This document shows, one piece after another, positions 24,325 to 33,706 of a stretch of 41,381 nt of DNA (positions are counted from its first letter, which is position 1; each line of letters starts with the position of its first letter). Origin of the DNA: Oscillospiraceae bacterium (GTDB lineage: Bacteria; Bacillota; Clostridia; Oscillospirales; Oscillospiraceae); contig JAFWDQ010000013.1 of NCBI GenBank assembly GCA_017516065.1, forward strand, positions 1 through 41,381, written 5' to 3'. The notes under the pieces were generated by a model. It made no database searches. It had not been told where the DNA came from and was given only the letters and a program-made list of their open reading frames with translations. The position numbers were made by a program, and so were the translations under genes.

Positions 24325-25551
24325 TCAGCCCAGATGGGCCCGGTGGAAAATCTTCTTGCCTTTTTTGATGACCACGCCGTCGCCGGACAGCTGATCCGCC
24401 GTCACTGCCAGCGCGATATCCGTCACCTTTTCTCCGCCGAGGCTCACGCCCCCCTGCTGGACCAGCCGCCGGGCCTCGCTTTTGGACGCGGCGATGCCGC
24501 ACTTTACCAGCAGGTCCATCACATTGACGGCGCCGTCGGTGAGATCTGCCTCCGTCAGGGCGGTGGCGGGCATATTGGCGGTGTCTCCGCTCTGGAGGAA
24601 CAGGCCTCTGGATGTCTCCGCCGCTTTCTTTGCCTCTTCCTCCCCATGGACCAGGGTCGTCAGCTCCATGGCCAGGATCTCCTTGGCCCGGTTGAGCTGC
24701 TCGCCCTCCCAGTCCGCCATCTCCTCGATCTGCTCCAGCGGCAGGAAGGTCAGCATCCGAATGCACTTGAGCACGTCCGCGTCGCCCACGTTGCGCCAGT
24801 ACTGATAGAACTCATAGGGCGAGGTCTTGTTGGGGTCCAGCCAGACGGCGTTGCCGGCGGTCTTTCCCATCTTCTTGCCCTGGGAGTCCGTGAGCAGGGT
24901 GATGGTCATGGCATAGGCGTCCTTGCCCAGCTTCCGGCGGATCAGCTCCGTGCCGCCCAGCATATTGCTCCACTGGTCGTCTCCGCCGAACTGCATATTG
25001 CAGCCGTAGTGCTGGAACAGATAGTAGAAGTCATAGCTCTGCATGATCATATAGTTGAACTCAAAGAAGCTCAGGCCCTTCTCCATGCGCTGCTTATAGC
25101 ACTCCGCCCGCAGCATGTTGTTGACGGAGAAGCAGGTGCCGACCTCCCGGAGCAGGTTGACATAATTCAGATCCAGCAGCCAGTCGGCGTTGTTGACCAT
25201 GATGGCCTTGCCGGGTCCGAAGTCGATGAAACGCTCCATCTGCTTCTTGAAGCAGGCGGCGTTGTGGTCTATGTCCTCCTTGGTCAGCATCTTGCGCATG
25301 TCGGTACGGCCGGAGGGGTCGCCGATCATGGTGGTGCCGCCGCCGATGAGGGCCACCGGCGTATTGCCGGCCATCTGCAGCCGCTTCATCAGCGTCAGAG
25401 CCATGAAATGGCCCGCCGTAAGGGAGTCGGCGGTACAGTCAAAGCCGATGTAGAAGGTGGCTTTCCCGGTGTTGATCAGGTCGCGGATCTGTTCCTCGTC
25501 CGTCACCTGGGCAATCAGGCCGCGGGCCTTCAGTTCTTCATAGAGTGTCAT
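24325..25551 (-). CDS. tyrS: Tyrosine-tRNA ligase
   Basis: A 408-residue class I synthetase that charges tRNA-Tyr. The N-terminal catalytic domain carries a variant HIGH motif (TADSLTAGHFMAL, residues 40-52), tyrosine-binding YDFYYLFQHYGCNMQFGGDDQW and a KMGKTAGN KMSKS-type loop. An S4 RNA-binding domain ends the protein (DLLVKCGIAASKSEARRLVQ). TyrS genes of Firmicutes often have a T-box leader, but here only about 30 bases separate it from recN and none is possible. It is the last gene of the nusB operon, an unusual place for tyrS. Confidence 0.96.
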   Translation of the reverse strand: MTLYEELKARGLIAQVTDEEQIRDLINTGKATFYIGFDCTADSLTAGHFMALTLMKRLQMAGNTPVALIGGGTTMIGDPSGRTDMRKMLTKEDIDHNAACFKKQMERFIDFGPGKAIMVNNADWLLDLNYVNLLREVGTCFSVNNMLRAECYKQRMEKGLSFFEFNYMIMQSYDFYYLFQHYGCNMQFGGDDQWSNMLGGTELIRRKLGKDAYAMTITLLTDSQGKKMGKTAGNAVWLDPNKTSPYEFYQYWRNVGDADVLKCIRMLTFLPLEQIEEMADWEGEQLNRAKEILAMELTTLVHGEEEAKKAAETSRGLFLQSGDTANMPATALTEADLTDGAVNVMDLLVKCGIAASKSEARRLVQQGGVSLGGEKVTDIALAVTADQLSGDGVVIKKGKKIFHRAHLG

Positions 25552-25580
25552 TGGCAGTTCATTCCTTTTCTTGTAGTCGG

Positions 25581-27275
25581 TCAGGTCCCCCGGCGCTTAT
25601 ATTCCTCCGCAGAGCACAGCAATTCTTCCGCTCCCCGGAGCAGGGTCTCCGTTACCTCCACGCCGCCGGTGATCCGGGCAAGCTCCGCCCGGCGCTGCTC
25701 CCGGTCCAGCGCGAGGATCTTCGTATAGGTGCGGCCGCCGCGCTCCTCCTTCTCCACGGAGAAGTGCCGGTCCGCCATGGCCGCGATCTGAGGCAGATGG
25801 GTCACGCAGAGCACCTGCTTTCCGGCGGCCACACAGGAGAGCTTTTCCGCGATCTTTCTCGCCGCACGGCCGGAAACGCCGGTGTCCACCTCGTCGAAGA
25901 CAAGGATGCCCACGTCGTCGTTTTCCGCCAGCACATTGGTCAGGGCCAGCATGATCCGGGACAGCTCGCCGCCAGAGGCCACGCGGCTGAGGGCGCGCAT
26001 GGTCTCGCCGGTGTTGGCGGACATAAGGAAGCACACGTCATCCATACCGTCGGCGGACAGGCCGTCCTGCCCCTCCGCTTCGGAGAATTCCACGGCGAAG
26101 CGGATCTTTCCCATGTCCAGATCCGCCAACTCCCGCCGGCAGCGTTCCTCCAGTCTCCCGGCGGCCTCTTTGCGGGCCCGGGAGAGCGTCTCGGCCCGTT
26201 TCCGGGCCTCCCGCAGGGTCTTTACGCGCTCCTGCTCCAGGCGGAGTATCTCGTCCTCCGCGCAGGTGATCTGTGTCAGCTCCTGCCTGCAGCGCTCCAG
26301 ATAATCCAGCATCTCTTCCACAGAGCCGCCGTACTTTTTCTGCAGGCGGTACAGCCGGTCCATCCGGCTCTCCAGGTCGTCCAGCTCCTCCGGGGAGAAG
26401 GACAGCTCCTGCCGAAGGGCACGCAGCTCCTCCTCCGCGCTCCGGGCAAGGATGCACAGCTGCTCCAGCTGCTCTGCTGCCGGTGCGAACAGACTGCTCA
26501 TACCTGCAGCACGGCCGATGGCACGGGAGGCATCCTCCGCCAGCGCCACGGCGCCGTCAGTATCCTCTGTACCGGACAGGGCGCCCACGGCTGTCTCCAT
26601 GGCGTCGAAGAGCTTTTCCGCGTTGCGCAGCAGGTCCCGGCGCTCCCGCAGGGCCTCGTCCTCGCCAGGCCGGAGCTCCGCGCTCTCCAGCTCATGGATC
26701 TGATGGTTCAGCGTATCGATGCGCCGGGCCTTCTCCGCCTCGTCCATGATAAGGGCATTTTTTGCCCGGTCGATCTCATTGAGCGCCTCGTAGGCGGCCC
26801 GATAGTCCGCCAGCAGCCCGCCGCAGTCCCCGAAGCGGTCCAGATAGGTCAGGTGGGTGCTCTCATCCAGAAGCAGCCGGCCGTTGTGCTGGCCGTGGAT
26901 ATTCAGCAGACGGCTGCCGATGGCGGCCAGCTGGGCAACGGTCCGCTTCTTCCCGCCTGCATAGCAGACGCTGCGGCCGTCGGCTCCCACCTCCCGGCGC
27001 AGGATAAGACTGCCGTCCTCTGCCGGGGACAGTCCCTCCTCTGCCAGCCAGTCCGGGACAGGCATCAGGGTGAAGACCGCCTCCGCCACCGCCGTTTTCG
27101 CGCCGGTGCGGACCAGATCGCGGGAGACCCTCTCCCCTGTCACCGCGCCGATGGCGTCCACCACGATGGACTTGCCGGCTCCCGTCTCGCCGGTGAGCAC
27201 GTTGAAGCCCGGGGCAAAACTGATGTCCGCCGCCTCGATCACCGCGATATTCTCAATATGAAGACGAGAGAGCAT
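25581..27275 (-). CDS. recN: DNA repair protein RecN
   Basis: A 564-residue SMC-like ATPase that acts early in double-strand-break repair. Walker A is GETGAGKS (residues 29-36) after the typical MLSRLHIENIAVIE start. A coiled-coil middle (LDDLESRMDRLYRLQKKYG) separates it from the C-terminal ABC signature LSRVASGGELSRIMLALT and Walker B ILVFDEVDTGVSG. AGGAGG is placed well before the ATG. argR followed by recN is the normal Firmicutes order. Confidence 0.97.
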   Translation of the reverse strand: MLSRLHIENIAVIEAADISFAPGFNVLTGETGAGKSIVVDAIGAVTGERVSRDLVRTGAKTAVAEAVFTLMPVPDWLAEEGLSPAEDGSLILRREVGADGRSVCYAGGKKRTVAQLAAIGSRLLNIHGQHNGRLLLDESTHLTYLDRFGDCGGLLADYRAAYEALNEIDRAKNALIMDEAEKARRIDTLNHQIHELESAELRPGEDEALRERRDLLRNAEKLFDAMETAVGALSGTEDTDGAVALAEDASRAIGRAAGMSSLFAPAAEQLEQLCILARSAEEELRALRQELSFSPEELDDLESRMDRLYRLQKKYGGSVEEMLDYLERCRQELTQITCAEDEILRLEQERVKTLREARKRAETLSRARKEAAGRLEERCRRELADLDMGKIRFAVEFSEAEGQDGLSADGMDDVCFLMSANTGETMRALSRVASGGELSRIMLALTNVLAENDDVGILVFDEVDTGVSGRAARKIAEKLSCVAAGKQVLCVTHLPQIAAMADRHFSVEKEERGGRTYTKILALDREQRRAELARITGGVEVTETLLRGAEELLCSAEEYKRRGT

Positions 27276-27302
27276 GTCTCCTGCCTCCTGTCCGACGGGG
27301 GA

Positions 27303-27755
27303 TCACCCCATCATCGTTTTCAGCTCACTGCAAAAGGCCTGGGCCGCACTGGTGCTGCGCATGATCATCAGCGCCGTATCGTCGCCGGCCAGCGTGCCCA
27401 CCAGGTTGTCGATCTCCATGCCGTCCAGCGCTGCGCACGCGCCGCTGGCCAGACCGGAAACCGTGCGGATCACGACGATATTCTGGGCATAGTCAAAGGA
27501 GATCACACTCTCACGAAAGATGGTGCGCAGACGTCCCGCAATGCTCAGATCTGTCTTGTGGGGAGACACGCTGTAGCGGTACGTGCCCTGACCGCCCGGC
27601 TCCTTTACCAAATGAAGGTCCTTGATATCACGAGAGATTGTAGCCTGCGTGCTCTGGATGCCCCGCTTTTTCAGTTCCGTAAGCAGCTGCTCCTGGGTTT
27701 CGATCTTCTCACTCTGAATGATTTCGAGGATTACCTCCTGCCGCTTGCTCTTCAT
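27303..27755 (-). CDS. argR: Arginine repressor
   Basis: A 150-residue hexameric regulator of arginine metabolism. The N-terminal winged helix (RQEVILEIIQSEKIETQEQLL; ATISRDIKDLHLVK) binds ARG boxes. The C-terminal domain contains the arginine-binding GTLAGDDTALMI block. Its ATG overlaps the nadK stop by four bases and recN follows 27 bases later. No clear ARG-box pair was seen within this window. Confidence 0.95.
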   Translation of the reverse strand: MKSKRQEVILEIIQSEKIETQEQLLTELKKRGIQSTQATISRDIKDLHLVKEPGGQGTYRYSVSPHKTDLSIAGRLRTIFRESVISFDYAQNIVVIRTVSGLASGACAALDGMEIDNLVGTLAGDDTALMIMRSTSAAQAFCSELKTMMG

Positions 27756-28633
27756 TGTTCTTCATCCTTTCGATTTTCTCCTAATTTACGGCTGATGGTC
27801 TCATAAAAACTCCGGTTCCGGATCCGAACCAAAGTTGTTTCCAGGTTTGACCGCACGATCTCGATCTGATCGGCAGCATACAGCCGGAAGGCCCGGCCGC
27901 CGTCCACGGACAGGTAGACGGCCTTGTTGTTGATCCCGATGGGATGGATATTCACCCGGCTCTTGCTGTTGAGTACGAAAGAGCGGACGGAGATACTGTG
28001 GGCGCAGATGGGCGTCACCAGAATGTTCCGGGCGGTGGGCTCGATGATGGGTCCGCCGGCGGACATGGCGTAGGCCGTGGAGCCGGTGGGGGCGCTGACA
28101 ATGATACCGTCGCCCCGGAAGCGCATCATCTCCACATCGTCGCTGGATACGGCAAAATTCAGTACCCGGGCCACGGCGCCCTTGGTCAGCACCGCGTCGT
28201 TGAGGGCCTGTTCCCGGTAGATACACCGGTCGCCCCGCAGCACGCCGACATCCAGCATCATCCGCTTCTCCGTCACGTACTCTCCGGTACTCAGCCGGGC
28301 CAGCAGGGGCAGCTCCCGAACCTCCAGGTCCGCCATAAAGCCCACGCTGCCCAGATTGATGCCCAGGATCGGCTTGTTCCGCATCGCCGCTGTCTTGGCC
28401 ATGTGCAGGATCGTACCGTCGCCTCCGAAGCAGATGATCAGGTCCGCGCTGTCGATCTCCTTGTCCAGATCGCTGAAGCGCAGGGGCGCGGACGGGATCT
28501 CCACGTTGCCCGGATGAAAGGGCAGACAGCAGACCGTCTCCAGGTTATGCTCCTCCAGGATCTTTGCCGCCTCACAGGCGACTGCAAAATCGTGATCACG
28601 ATAGGGGTTGGGTGAAAGCAGGATCTTCTTCAC
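27752..28633 (-). CDS. nadK: NAD kinase
   Basis: A 293-residue enzyme that phosphorylates NAD to NADP. The GGDGT nucleotide motif is at residues 70-74 (IICFGGDGTILHMA). The NAD-binding block is GDGIIVSAPTGSTAYAMSAGGPI. The start is GTG (28631-28633) with GAGG eight bases upstream. It begins six bases after tlyA and overlaps argR by four. Confidence 0.96.
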   Translation of the reverse strand: MKKILLSPNPYRDHDFAVACEAAKILEEHNLETVCCLPFHPGNVEIPSAPLRFSDLDKEIDSADLIICFGGDGTILHMAKTAAMRNKPILGINLGSVGFMADLEVRELPLLARLSTGEYVTEKRMMLDVGVLRGDRCIYREQALNDAVLTKGAVARVLNFAVSSDDVEMMRFRGDGIIVSAPTGSTAYAMSAGGPIIEPTARNILVTPICAHSISVRSFVLNSKSRVNIHPIGINNKAVYLSVDGGRAFRLYAADQIEIVRSNLETTLVRIRNRSFYETISRKLGENRKDEEQ

Positions 28634-28639
28634 TGACGT

Positions 28640-29443
28640 TTACCTCGCTTCTGCGGCCGCCGCCGCAATGATGGCATCCGGGTCTCCGGACCAGCGGGCA
28701 CCCCGGCCTGGCTTCAGCCAGCCGAGATACTCGATATTCCCCTCCGGTCCGCGGATCGGAGAGAATGTAATGTCACAAACGGTGAAATCCGCCTCCTCGG
28801 CGTGGTCAAGAAAGTGCTCCAGCACGGTTCTGTGGACAGCGGGATCCCGGACGACGCCGTTCTTTCCCACCTTTTCCCTGCCCGCCTCGAACTGCGGCTT
28901 GATGAGGCAGACGGCGCCGCCGCCGTCTCCCAGCAGACCACGGATCGCAGGCAGGATCAGGCGCAGGGAGATAAAGGACACGTCGACGGACGCAAAATCC
29001 AGCTCCTCCGGTATCTGTTCTCTCGTCAGATAGCGGGCGTTGGTCCGCTCCAGGCAGATCACGCGTGGATCGGTCCGCAGCTTCCAGGCCAGTTGTCCGT
29101 AACCCACATCCACGGCGTAGACCCGTTTTGCCCCGTTTTGCAGCATACAGTCGGTAAAGCCCCCGGTGGAAGCGCCGATGTCCGCCGCAACGGCGTCCGT
29201 GAGAGAAATCGGAAACGCTGCCAGGGCCTTCTCCAGCTTCAGGCCTCCCCTGCTCACATAGCGCAGGGTTTCCCCGTGAATGGTCAGCTCCGCCGTTTCC
29301 GGCAGGCGCAGGCCGGGCTTCGTCTCCTTCTGTCCGTTGACAAAGACCTTGCCGGCCATGATGAGAGCCTGGGCCTTCTGGCGGCTCTCCGCCAGGCCCT
29401 GCTCCGTCAACAGGACGTCAAGGCGCTTCTTCTCATCCCCCAC
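28640..29443 (-). CDS. tlyA: TlyA-family rRNA 2'-O-methyltransferase/S4-domain protein
   Basis: A 267-residue protein with an N-terminal S4 domain (KKRLDVLLTEQGLAESRQKAQALIMAGKVFVNG) and a SAM-dependent FtsJ-like methyltransferase domain (AADIGASTGGFTDCMLQNGAKRVYAVDVGYGQL). TlyA of mycobacteria methylates ribosomal RNA; in clostridia the same gene in this cluster is often called hemolysin A, a name from early screens. GTG at 29441-29443 with AGGAG upstream is preferred to an ATG 33 bases earlier that has no ribosome site. It overlaps the dxs stop by about 10 bases. Confidence 0.9.
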   Translation of the reverse strand: MGDEKKRLDVLLTEQGLAESRQKAQALIMAGKVFVNGQKETKPGLRLPETAELTIHGETLRYVSRGGLKLEKALAAFPISLTDAVAADIGASTGGFTDCMLQNGAKRVYAVDVGYGQLAWKLRTDPRVICLERTNARYLTREQIPEELDFASVDVSFISLRLILPAIRGLLGDGGGAVCLIKPQFEAGREKVGKNGVVRDPAVHRTVLEHFLDHAEEADFTVCDITFSPIRGPEGNIEYLGWLKPGRGARWSGDPDAIIAAAAAEAR

Positions 29444-31274
29444 GGCGGCACAGCTCCTCTCCGACGCGGCAGACATTCACCGCGTCGATTCCATATTCAC
29501 GCCGGAGGATCCCCACGCTGCCGTGGGGCACAAAGCCGTCGCCGACATTGAGCAGTCGGACGGCGCAGGAAGCCATACCTTCCCGGGCAATTTGGGCCGC
29601 CAGCCGCTCTCCGACGGAGCCGGAGGCGCTGACCGCCTCGACGACCAGCAAACGTCCCGTCCGCTTCACAGACGCCAGAACAGGGTCGAAGGGCACAGGC
29701 AGCAGCCGGTTGAGCTTGATCAGCTCCGCCTCGATCCCGGCCTCGGCCAGGCGGCGGGCCGCCTCCAGACAGGTGTCGATCATCTCCCCGTAGGAGACCA
29801 GCGTCAGCTGTTCTCCTGTGCGGAGATACGCGACCGCCTCTCCGTTCCAGTGTTCCGTACAGTTTCCCTGCCCGCCCCGGGCATAGCGCAGCGCCACAGG
29901 GCCGGTCTCCCTGTGGATCGCATGGTCCAGCATGTCCGACAGCTCGGCAAAACTCGAGGGGGCATACAGGGTCATCCCCGGGACCAGCCCCAGATACCCA
30001 ACGTCGAAGATACCCTGATGGGTCTCGCCGTCCGTGCCCACCAGTCCGGCGCGGTCCACGCAAAACACCACATGGAGCCGGGAGATGGCCACGTCATGGA
30101 GCAGCATATCGAAGCCCCGCTGCAGGAAAGTGGAATAGACCGCAAAGACAGGGATCATGCCCTGGCTGGCCATACCCGCCGCCATGGTGACGGCATGGCC
30201 TTCGGCGATGCCCACATCGAAAAACCGGTCGGGAAACCGCCGGGCAAACTCCTCCAGACCGGTACCGCTGGTCATGGCGGCGGTAACGGCACAGATGCGC
30301 TGGTCCTCCTGTGCCAGATGGCACAGGCTCTCTCCGAACACGGAGGAAAACGTCGGTCCGGAGGGCGGCAAGGCGCCGCTGTCCAGATCGAAGCTTGACA
30401 CGCCGTGGTAGAGATCCGGCGACGCCTCCGCAGGCGGATAGCCCTTGCCCTTCACCGTGCGGATATGGAGCAGCGCCGGTCCTCCCTGCTTTTTGGCATG
30501 GGCAAACAGACGGGCCATCTGATAGACGTTGTGGCCGTCCACGGGCCCGTAGTAGGCAAAGCCCAGGTCCTCAAAGATACTGCAGGGGAAAATCGCCTGC
30601 TTCACCGCCGTTTTGATGCGGTGGATGCCGGCATAGAGCTTTTTGCCGCCGGGTATGGACTTGATCACCCTGTGATACCCGTGCTTCAGGGCCAGATAGC
30701 CCGGCCGCAGACGTTCTCTGGCCAAGGCCCTGGCGATGCCGCCCACATTCTGCGTGATGGACATGCCGTTGTCGTTAAGAATGACAATGAGGTTCTCCCC
30801 GCTCTCACCTGCGTCGGACAGGCCCTCAAAAGCCAGGCCGCCGGTGAGGGCACCGTCGCCTATGAGGGCGATGACGTGGTAGTCCTCCCCTTTCAGCGTC
30901 CGGGCCCGGGCCATGCCAAGGGCGGCAGAGACCGCGTTGGAGGCATGGCCGGCAATGCAGGCGTCATGAATGCTCTCCGACGGCTTCGGGAACCCGGCGA
31001 TGCCGCCGAAGCTGCGCAGGGTGTCAAACACGCCGTCCCGGCCGGTAAGCAGCTTGTGGGCATAACACTGATGCCCCACGTCAAAGACCAGCCGGTCCCG
31101 GCCGGTGTCAAAGATCCGGTGCAGCGCCACTGTCAGCTCCACGACGCCCAGATTGGACGACAGGTGGCCGCCAGACTGGGAGACCGTCTGCAGAATACGG
31201 GCTCTCAGTCTGGCGCAGAGTTCCTGCGTTTGCTCTTTATCCAACTGTGAAATAGGAGTCTGCGGGAACTCCAT
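29433..31274 (-). CDS. dxs: 1-deoxy-D-xylulose-5-phosphate synthase
   Basis: A 613-residue thiamine-diphosphate enzyme, first step of the methylerythritol phosphate isoprenoid pathway: pyruvate plus glyceraldehyde 3-phosphate to DXP and CO2. The N-terminal half shows VFDVGHQCYAHKLLTGR and the thiamine-diphosphate motif GDGALTGGLAFEGL...NLIVILNDN. The middle transketolase-like domain has FAVYSTFLQRGFDMLLHDVAI and DRAGLVGTDGETHQG, and the end is the transketolase C-domain. It sits directly after ispA, so precursor synthesis and prenyl-chain elongation are linked. Confidence 0.97.
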   Translation of the reverse strand: MEFPQTPISQLDKEQTQELCARLRARILQTVSQSGGHLSSNLGVVELTVALHRIFDTGRDRLVFDVGHQCYAHKLLTGRDGVFDTLRSFGGIAGFPKPSESIHDACIAGHASNAVSAALGMARARTLKGEDYHVIALIGDGALTGGLAFEGLSDAGESGENLIVILNDNGMSITQNVGGIARALARERLRPGYLALKHGYHRVIKSIPGGKKLYAGIHRIKTAVKQAIFPCSIFEDLGFAYYGPVDGHNVYQMARLFAHAKKQGGPALLHIRTVKGKGYPPAEASPDLYHGVSSFDLDSGALPPSGPTFSSVFGESLCHLAQEDQRICAVTAAMTSGTGLEEFARRFPDRFFDVGIAEGHAVTMAAGMASQGMIPVFAVYSTFLQRGFDMLLHDVAISRLHVVFCVDRAGLVGTDGETHQGIFDVGYLGLVPGMTLYAPSSFAELSDMLDHAIHRETGPVALRYARGGQGNCTEHWNGEAVAYLRTGEQLTLVSYGEMIDTCLEAARRLAEAGIEAELIKLNRLLPVPFDPVLASVKRTGRLLVVEAVSASGSVGERLAAQIAREGMASCAVRLLNVGDGFVPHGSVGILRREYGIDAVNVCRVGEELCRRGG

Positions 31275-31299
31275 GCTCTACACCTTCGTTTTTGTGATT

Positions 31300-32220
31300 T
31301 TAGAATGTGCGGCCGGCCATCTCATCGGCCATCCACATGAGAAATTCAGGGTCGTCCAGCCGATGCTCAATGACCTTCTTGGCCCGGTCTGTGTACTGAT
31401 TGACCAGATGCTGGCACTCCTCCAGACCGAAGAGCGTGACGAAGGTCGTCTTTGCGTTGCGCTCGTCGGAGTGGGTGGGCTTGCCCAGCTCCTCATCCGT
31501 GGACATGACGTCCAGCATGTCGTCACGGATCTGGAATGCCATGCCCACTGCGGCGGCGTAGGCCTTGGCCGCCCGATAGACCTCGGAGTCCACGGGATGA
31601 CCCGCCGCAAGGACGCCCATGCAGCAGGCGGAGCGCAGCAGCGCGCCTGTCTTGCGCTCATGGATGTTGGTCAGCTGCTGCAGCGTCAGCTTTCTGCCCT
31701 TGCCGGCCATGTCCAGATACTGGCCGCCGCACATACCCTTTGCGCCCAGACCGCCGGACAGCTCCCGGAGAGCCGCCAGGATGATCTTCGGCTCCAGCTC
31801 CGCCTCCAGGATCGCACCGAAGGCCGCGGCCTGCAGAGCGTCGCCGGCCAGCAGCGCGGTGTGCTCCTCGTAGGCCTTGTGCAGCGTCGGACGTCCGTGA
31901 CGGAAATCATCGTCGTCCAGGGCGGGCAGATCGTCGTGGATCAGGGAGTATGTATGCGCGATCTCCACGGCGCAGGCCAAAGGCAGCGCCAGCTTGGAGC
32001 GGCCGCCGGCGGCGCGGCAGAATTTCAGCACCAGCACGGGCCGGATCCGCTTGCCGCCGCCCAGGAGACTGTAGCGCATCGCTTCCATCAGGCGGTGCTG
32101 CGGTGTCGGGTCAAGAAAATACGTCTCCAGCTTACTCTCCACACGCTCGCTGCTTCGGATATACTCTTGCTTGAATTCTTCGTGTTTCAGCTCCTCGGGA
32201 GTCATTGCAGTCGCCATCAT
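31300..32220 (-). CDS. ispA: Polyprenyl synthase (farnesyl/geranyl diphosphate synthase)
   Basis: A 306-residue trans-prenyltransferase that condenses isopentenyl and allylic diphosphates. The first Asp-rich motif is [10 protein letters not shown] (starting at Asp96) and the second DDMLD (233-237). The large residues just before the first motif ([10 protein letters not shown]) match short-chain FPP-type synthases. The ATG overlaps the xseB stop as ATGA with GGAGG upstream; a second ATG follows immediately. Confidence 0.95.
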   Translation of the reverse strand: MMATAMTPEELKHEEFKQEYIRSSERVESKLETYFLDPTPQHRLMEAMRYSLLGGGKRIRPVLVLKFCRAAGGRSKLALPLACAVEIAHTYSLIHDDLPALDDDDFRHGRPTLHKAYEEHTALLAGDALQAAAFGAILEAELEPKIILAALRELSGGLGAKGMCGGQYLDMAGKGRKLTLQQLTNIHERKTGALLRSACCMGVLAAGHPVDSEVYRAAKAYAAAVGMAFQIRDDMLDVMSTDEELGKPTHSDERNAKTTFVTLFGLEECQHLVNQYTDRAKKVIEHRLDDPEFLMWMADEMAGRTF

Positions 32221-32462
32221 ACACCCTCCTTTTCAGATTCAAATGGTTCCTCGACGGGTTCACCGTCCGTTCCTTTCCTCAACTTTACCACTTTCTGTTC
32301 CGCACGGTTGAGCAGCGTACCGCAGCTGCGGATCAGCGCCGTGCCCTCTTCGAAGAGCTTCAGCGATTCCTCCAGCGGAGCGTCCCCCTGCTCCAGCTGA
32401 CGGACGATCTCCTCCAGCCGCTGCATGGACTGCTCAAAGGTCAGTTTTGCTTTCTCTGCCAT
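32217..32462 (-). CDS. xseB: Exodeoxyribonuclease VII small subunit
   Basis: An 81-residue helical subunit that assembles with XseA to degrade single-stranded DNA. It has the family pattern [34 protein letters not shown]. The ATG (32460-32462) has AGGAGG about five bases upstream; a GTG 15 bases earlier overlapping the xseA stop is an alternative. It overlaps ispA by four bases. Confidence 0.95.
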   Translation of the reverse strand: MAEKAKLTFEQSMQRLEEIVRQLEQGDAPLEESLKLFEEGTALIRSCGTLLNRAEQKVVKLRKGTDGEPVEEPFESEKEGV

Positions 32463-32473
32463 AGCTCCTCCTC

Positions 32474-33706
32474 TCACGTTTCCGTCGTTCCGCTTTTTCC
32501 GTCCGTCAGGATCCGTTCCACACGACAGCTCACCTCACCCCGGTGCAGCCGGATCGAAACAGACTCGCCCTCCTTCACCTGAGATGTGCGCTTGAGCACC
32601 GCGCCCTTCTCCGTTCTGACGATGGAGTAACCTCTGGCCAGTACCTTCAGCGGACTCATGGCATCCAGGGACGCGGCAAGGCTGGTATAGTGTTCTCTGT
32701 ATCTGTGCAGCGTCAGCGCCATACTGCCGGCCAGACGCTGTGTATCTCGGGATAACAGAAGCCGTTTGACACGGACGTATTCCAGCGGATCCTGCATGGC
32801 CTTTGACTGGACGCACTTCTCCCAGCGGCTCCGCGCCCGGGTCAGAACGTGGTCCGTCTCCTGCTCCAGACGGCTCTGGAGGGAATCCAGCTGCTGGCGC
32901 AGCTCCGTGACGTCCGGCACGGCCAGCTCCGCAGCGTTGGAGGGCGTCGCCGCCCGCAGATCCGCCACATAGTCGGAGATCGTCACGTCGGGCTCATGGC
33001 CCACGGCGGAGATCACCGGGATGCGGGAGTCATAGATGGTCCGGGCCAGGGTCTCGTCATTGAAGGCCCACAGGTCCTCGATGGAACCGCCGCCTCGGCC
33101 GATGATAATGAGGTCGGCCAGCGCATGGGCGTTGGCGTAGCGCAGTGCGCCGCACAGCTCCGGCGGCGCCTCGGCGCCCTGCACCCGTACGGGCAGAAGC
33201 AGCACCTTTGCCGCCGGCCAGCGGGCGTTCAGGATGCGCAGCATATCCCGCACCGCCGCCCCCGCGGAGGAGGTGATCAGCGCGATGCGCATGGGATAGC
33301 GGGGCAGCGGCTTTTTGTGCGCCGGGTCGAAGAGCCCCTCCTTGCGCAGCTTCTCCTTGAGCTGTTCAAAGGCCACATGGAGATCGCCGGCGCCCTGGGG
33401 CGTCAGGGCGGAGCAGTAGAGCTGATAGGCGCCGTCCCTGGGATAGACGGCGATCCGTCCGGAGGCGATGACCTGCATCCCGTTCTCCGGCTGGAATTTC
33501 AGCCCCGCCGCCTCCCGGCGGAACATGACGCACCGAAGCGTCCCCTCGGCGTCCTTCAGCGTGAAATAGTGGTGGCCAGAGGGGTAGCGCTTATAATTGG
33601 ATATCTCACCGCTCACCGCAAGATTTCGCAGCCGGGGATCCTCATCCAGCAGTTCCTTCAGATAGCGGTTGAGTTGTCCGACAGTACAGGAAACGACCCC
33701 GCTCAA
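32474..33706 (-). CDS. xseA: Exodeoxyribonuclease VII large subunit
   Basis: A 410-residue catalytic subunit of exonuclease VII. An N-terminal OB-fold ([22 protein letters not shown]) precedes the catalytic domain ([65 protein letters not shown]) and a coiled-coil C-terminus. The likely start is a TTG at 33704-33706: it overlaps the preceding stop as TTGA and has GGGAGG seven bases upstream, whereas a GTG 15 bases earlier has no site. A TTG start is unusual and worth confirming. Confidence 0.93.
   Translation of the reverse strand: MSGVVSCTVGQLNRYLKELLDEDPRLRNLAVSGEISNYKRYPSGHHYFTLKDAEGTLRCVMFRREAAGLKFQPENGMQVIASGRIAVYPRDGAYQLYCSALTPQGAGDLHVAFEQLKEKLRKEGLFDPAHKKPLPRYPMRIALITSSAGAAVRDMLRILNARWPAAKVLLLPVRVQGAEAPPELCGALRYANAHALADLIIIGRGGGSIEDLWAFNDETLARTIYDSRIPVISAVGHEPDVTISDYVADLRAATPSNAAELAVPDVTELRQQLDSLQSRLEQETDHVLTRARSRWEKCVQSKAMQDPLEYVRVKRLLLSRDTQRLAGSMALTLHRYREHYTSLAASLDAMSPLKVLARGYSIVRTEKGAVLKRTSQVKEGESVSIRLHRGEVSCRVERILTDGKSGTTET

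Noticed and set aside
24225-25580. T-box or other riboswitch before tyrS
   Set aside because: Only about 30 bases lie between recN and tyrS, too short for a T-box, and no specifier or antiterminator pattern is seen.
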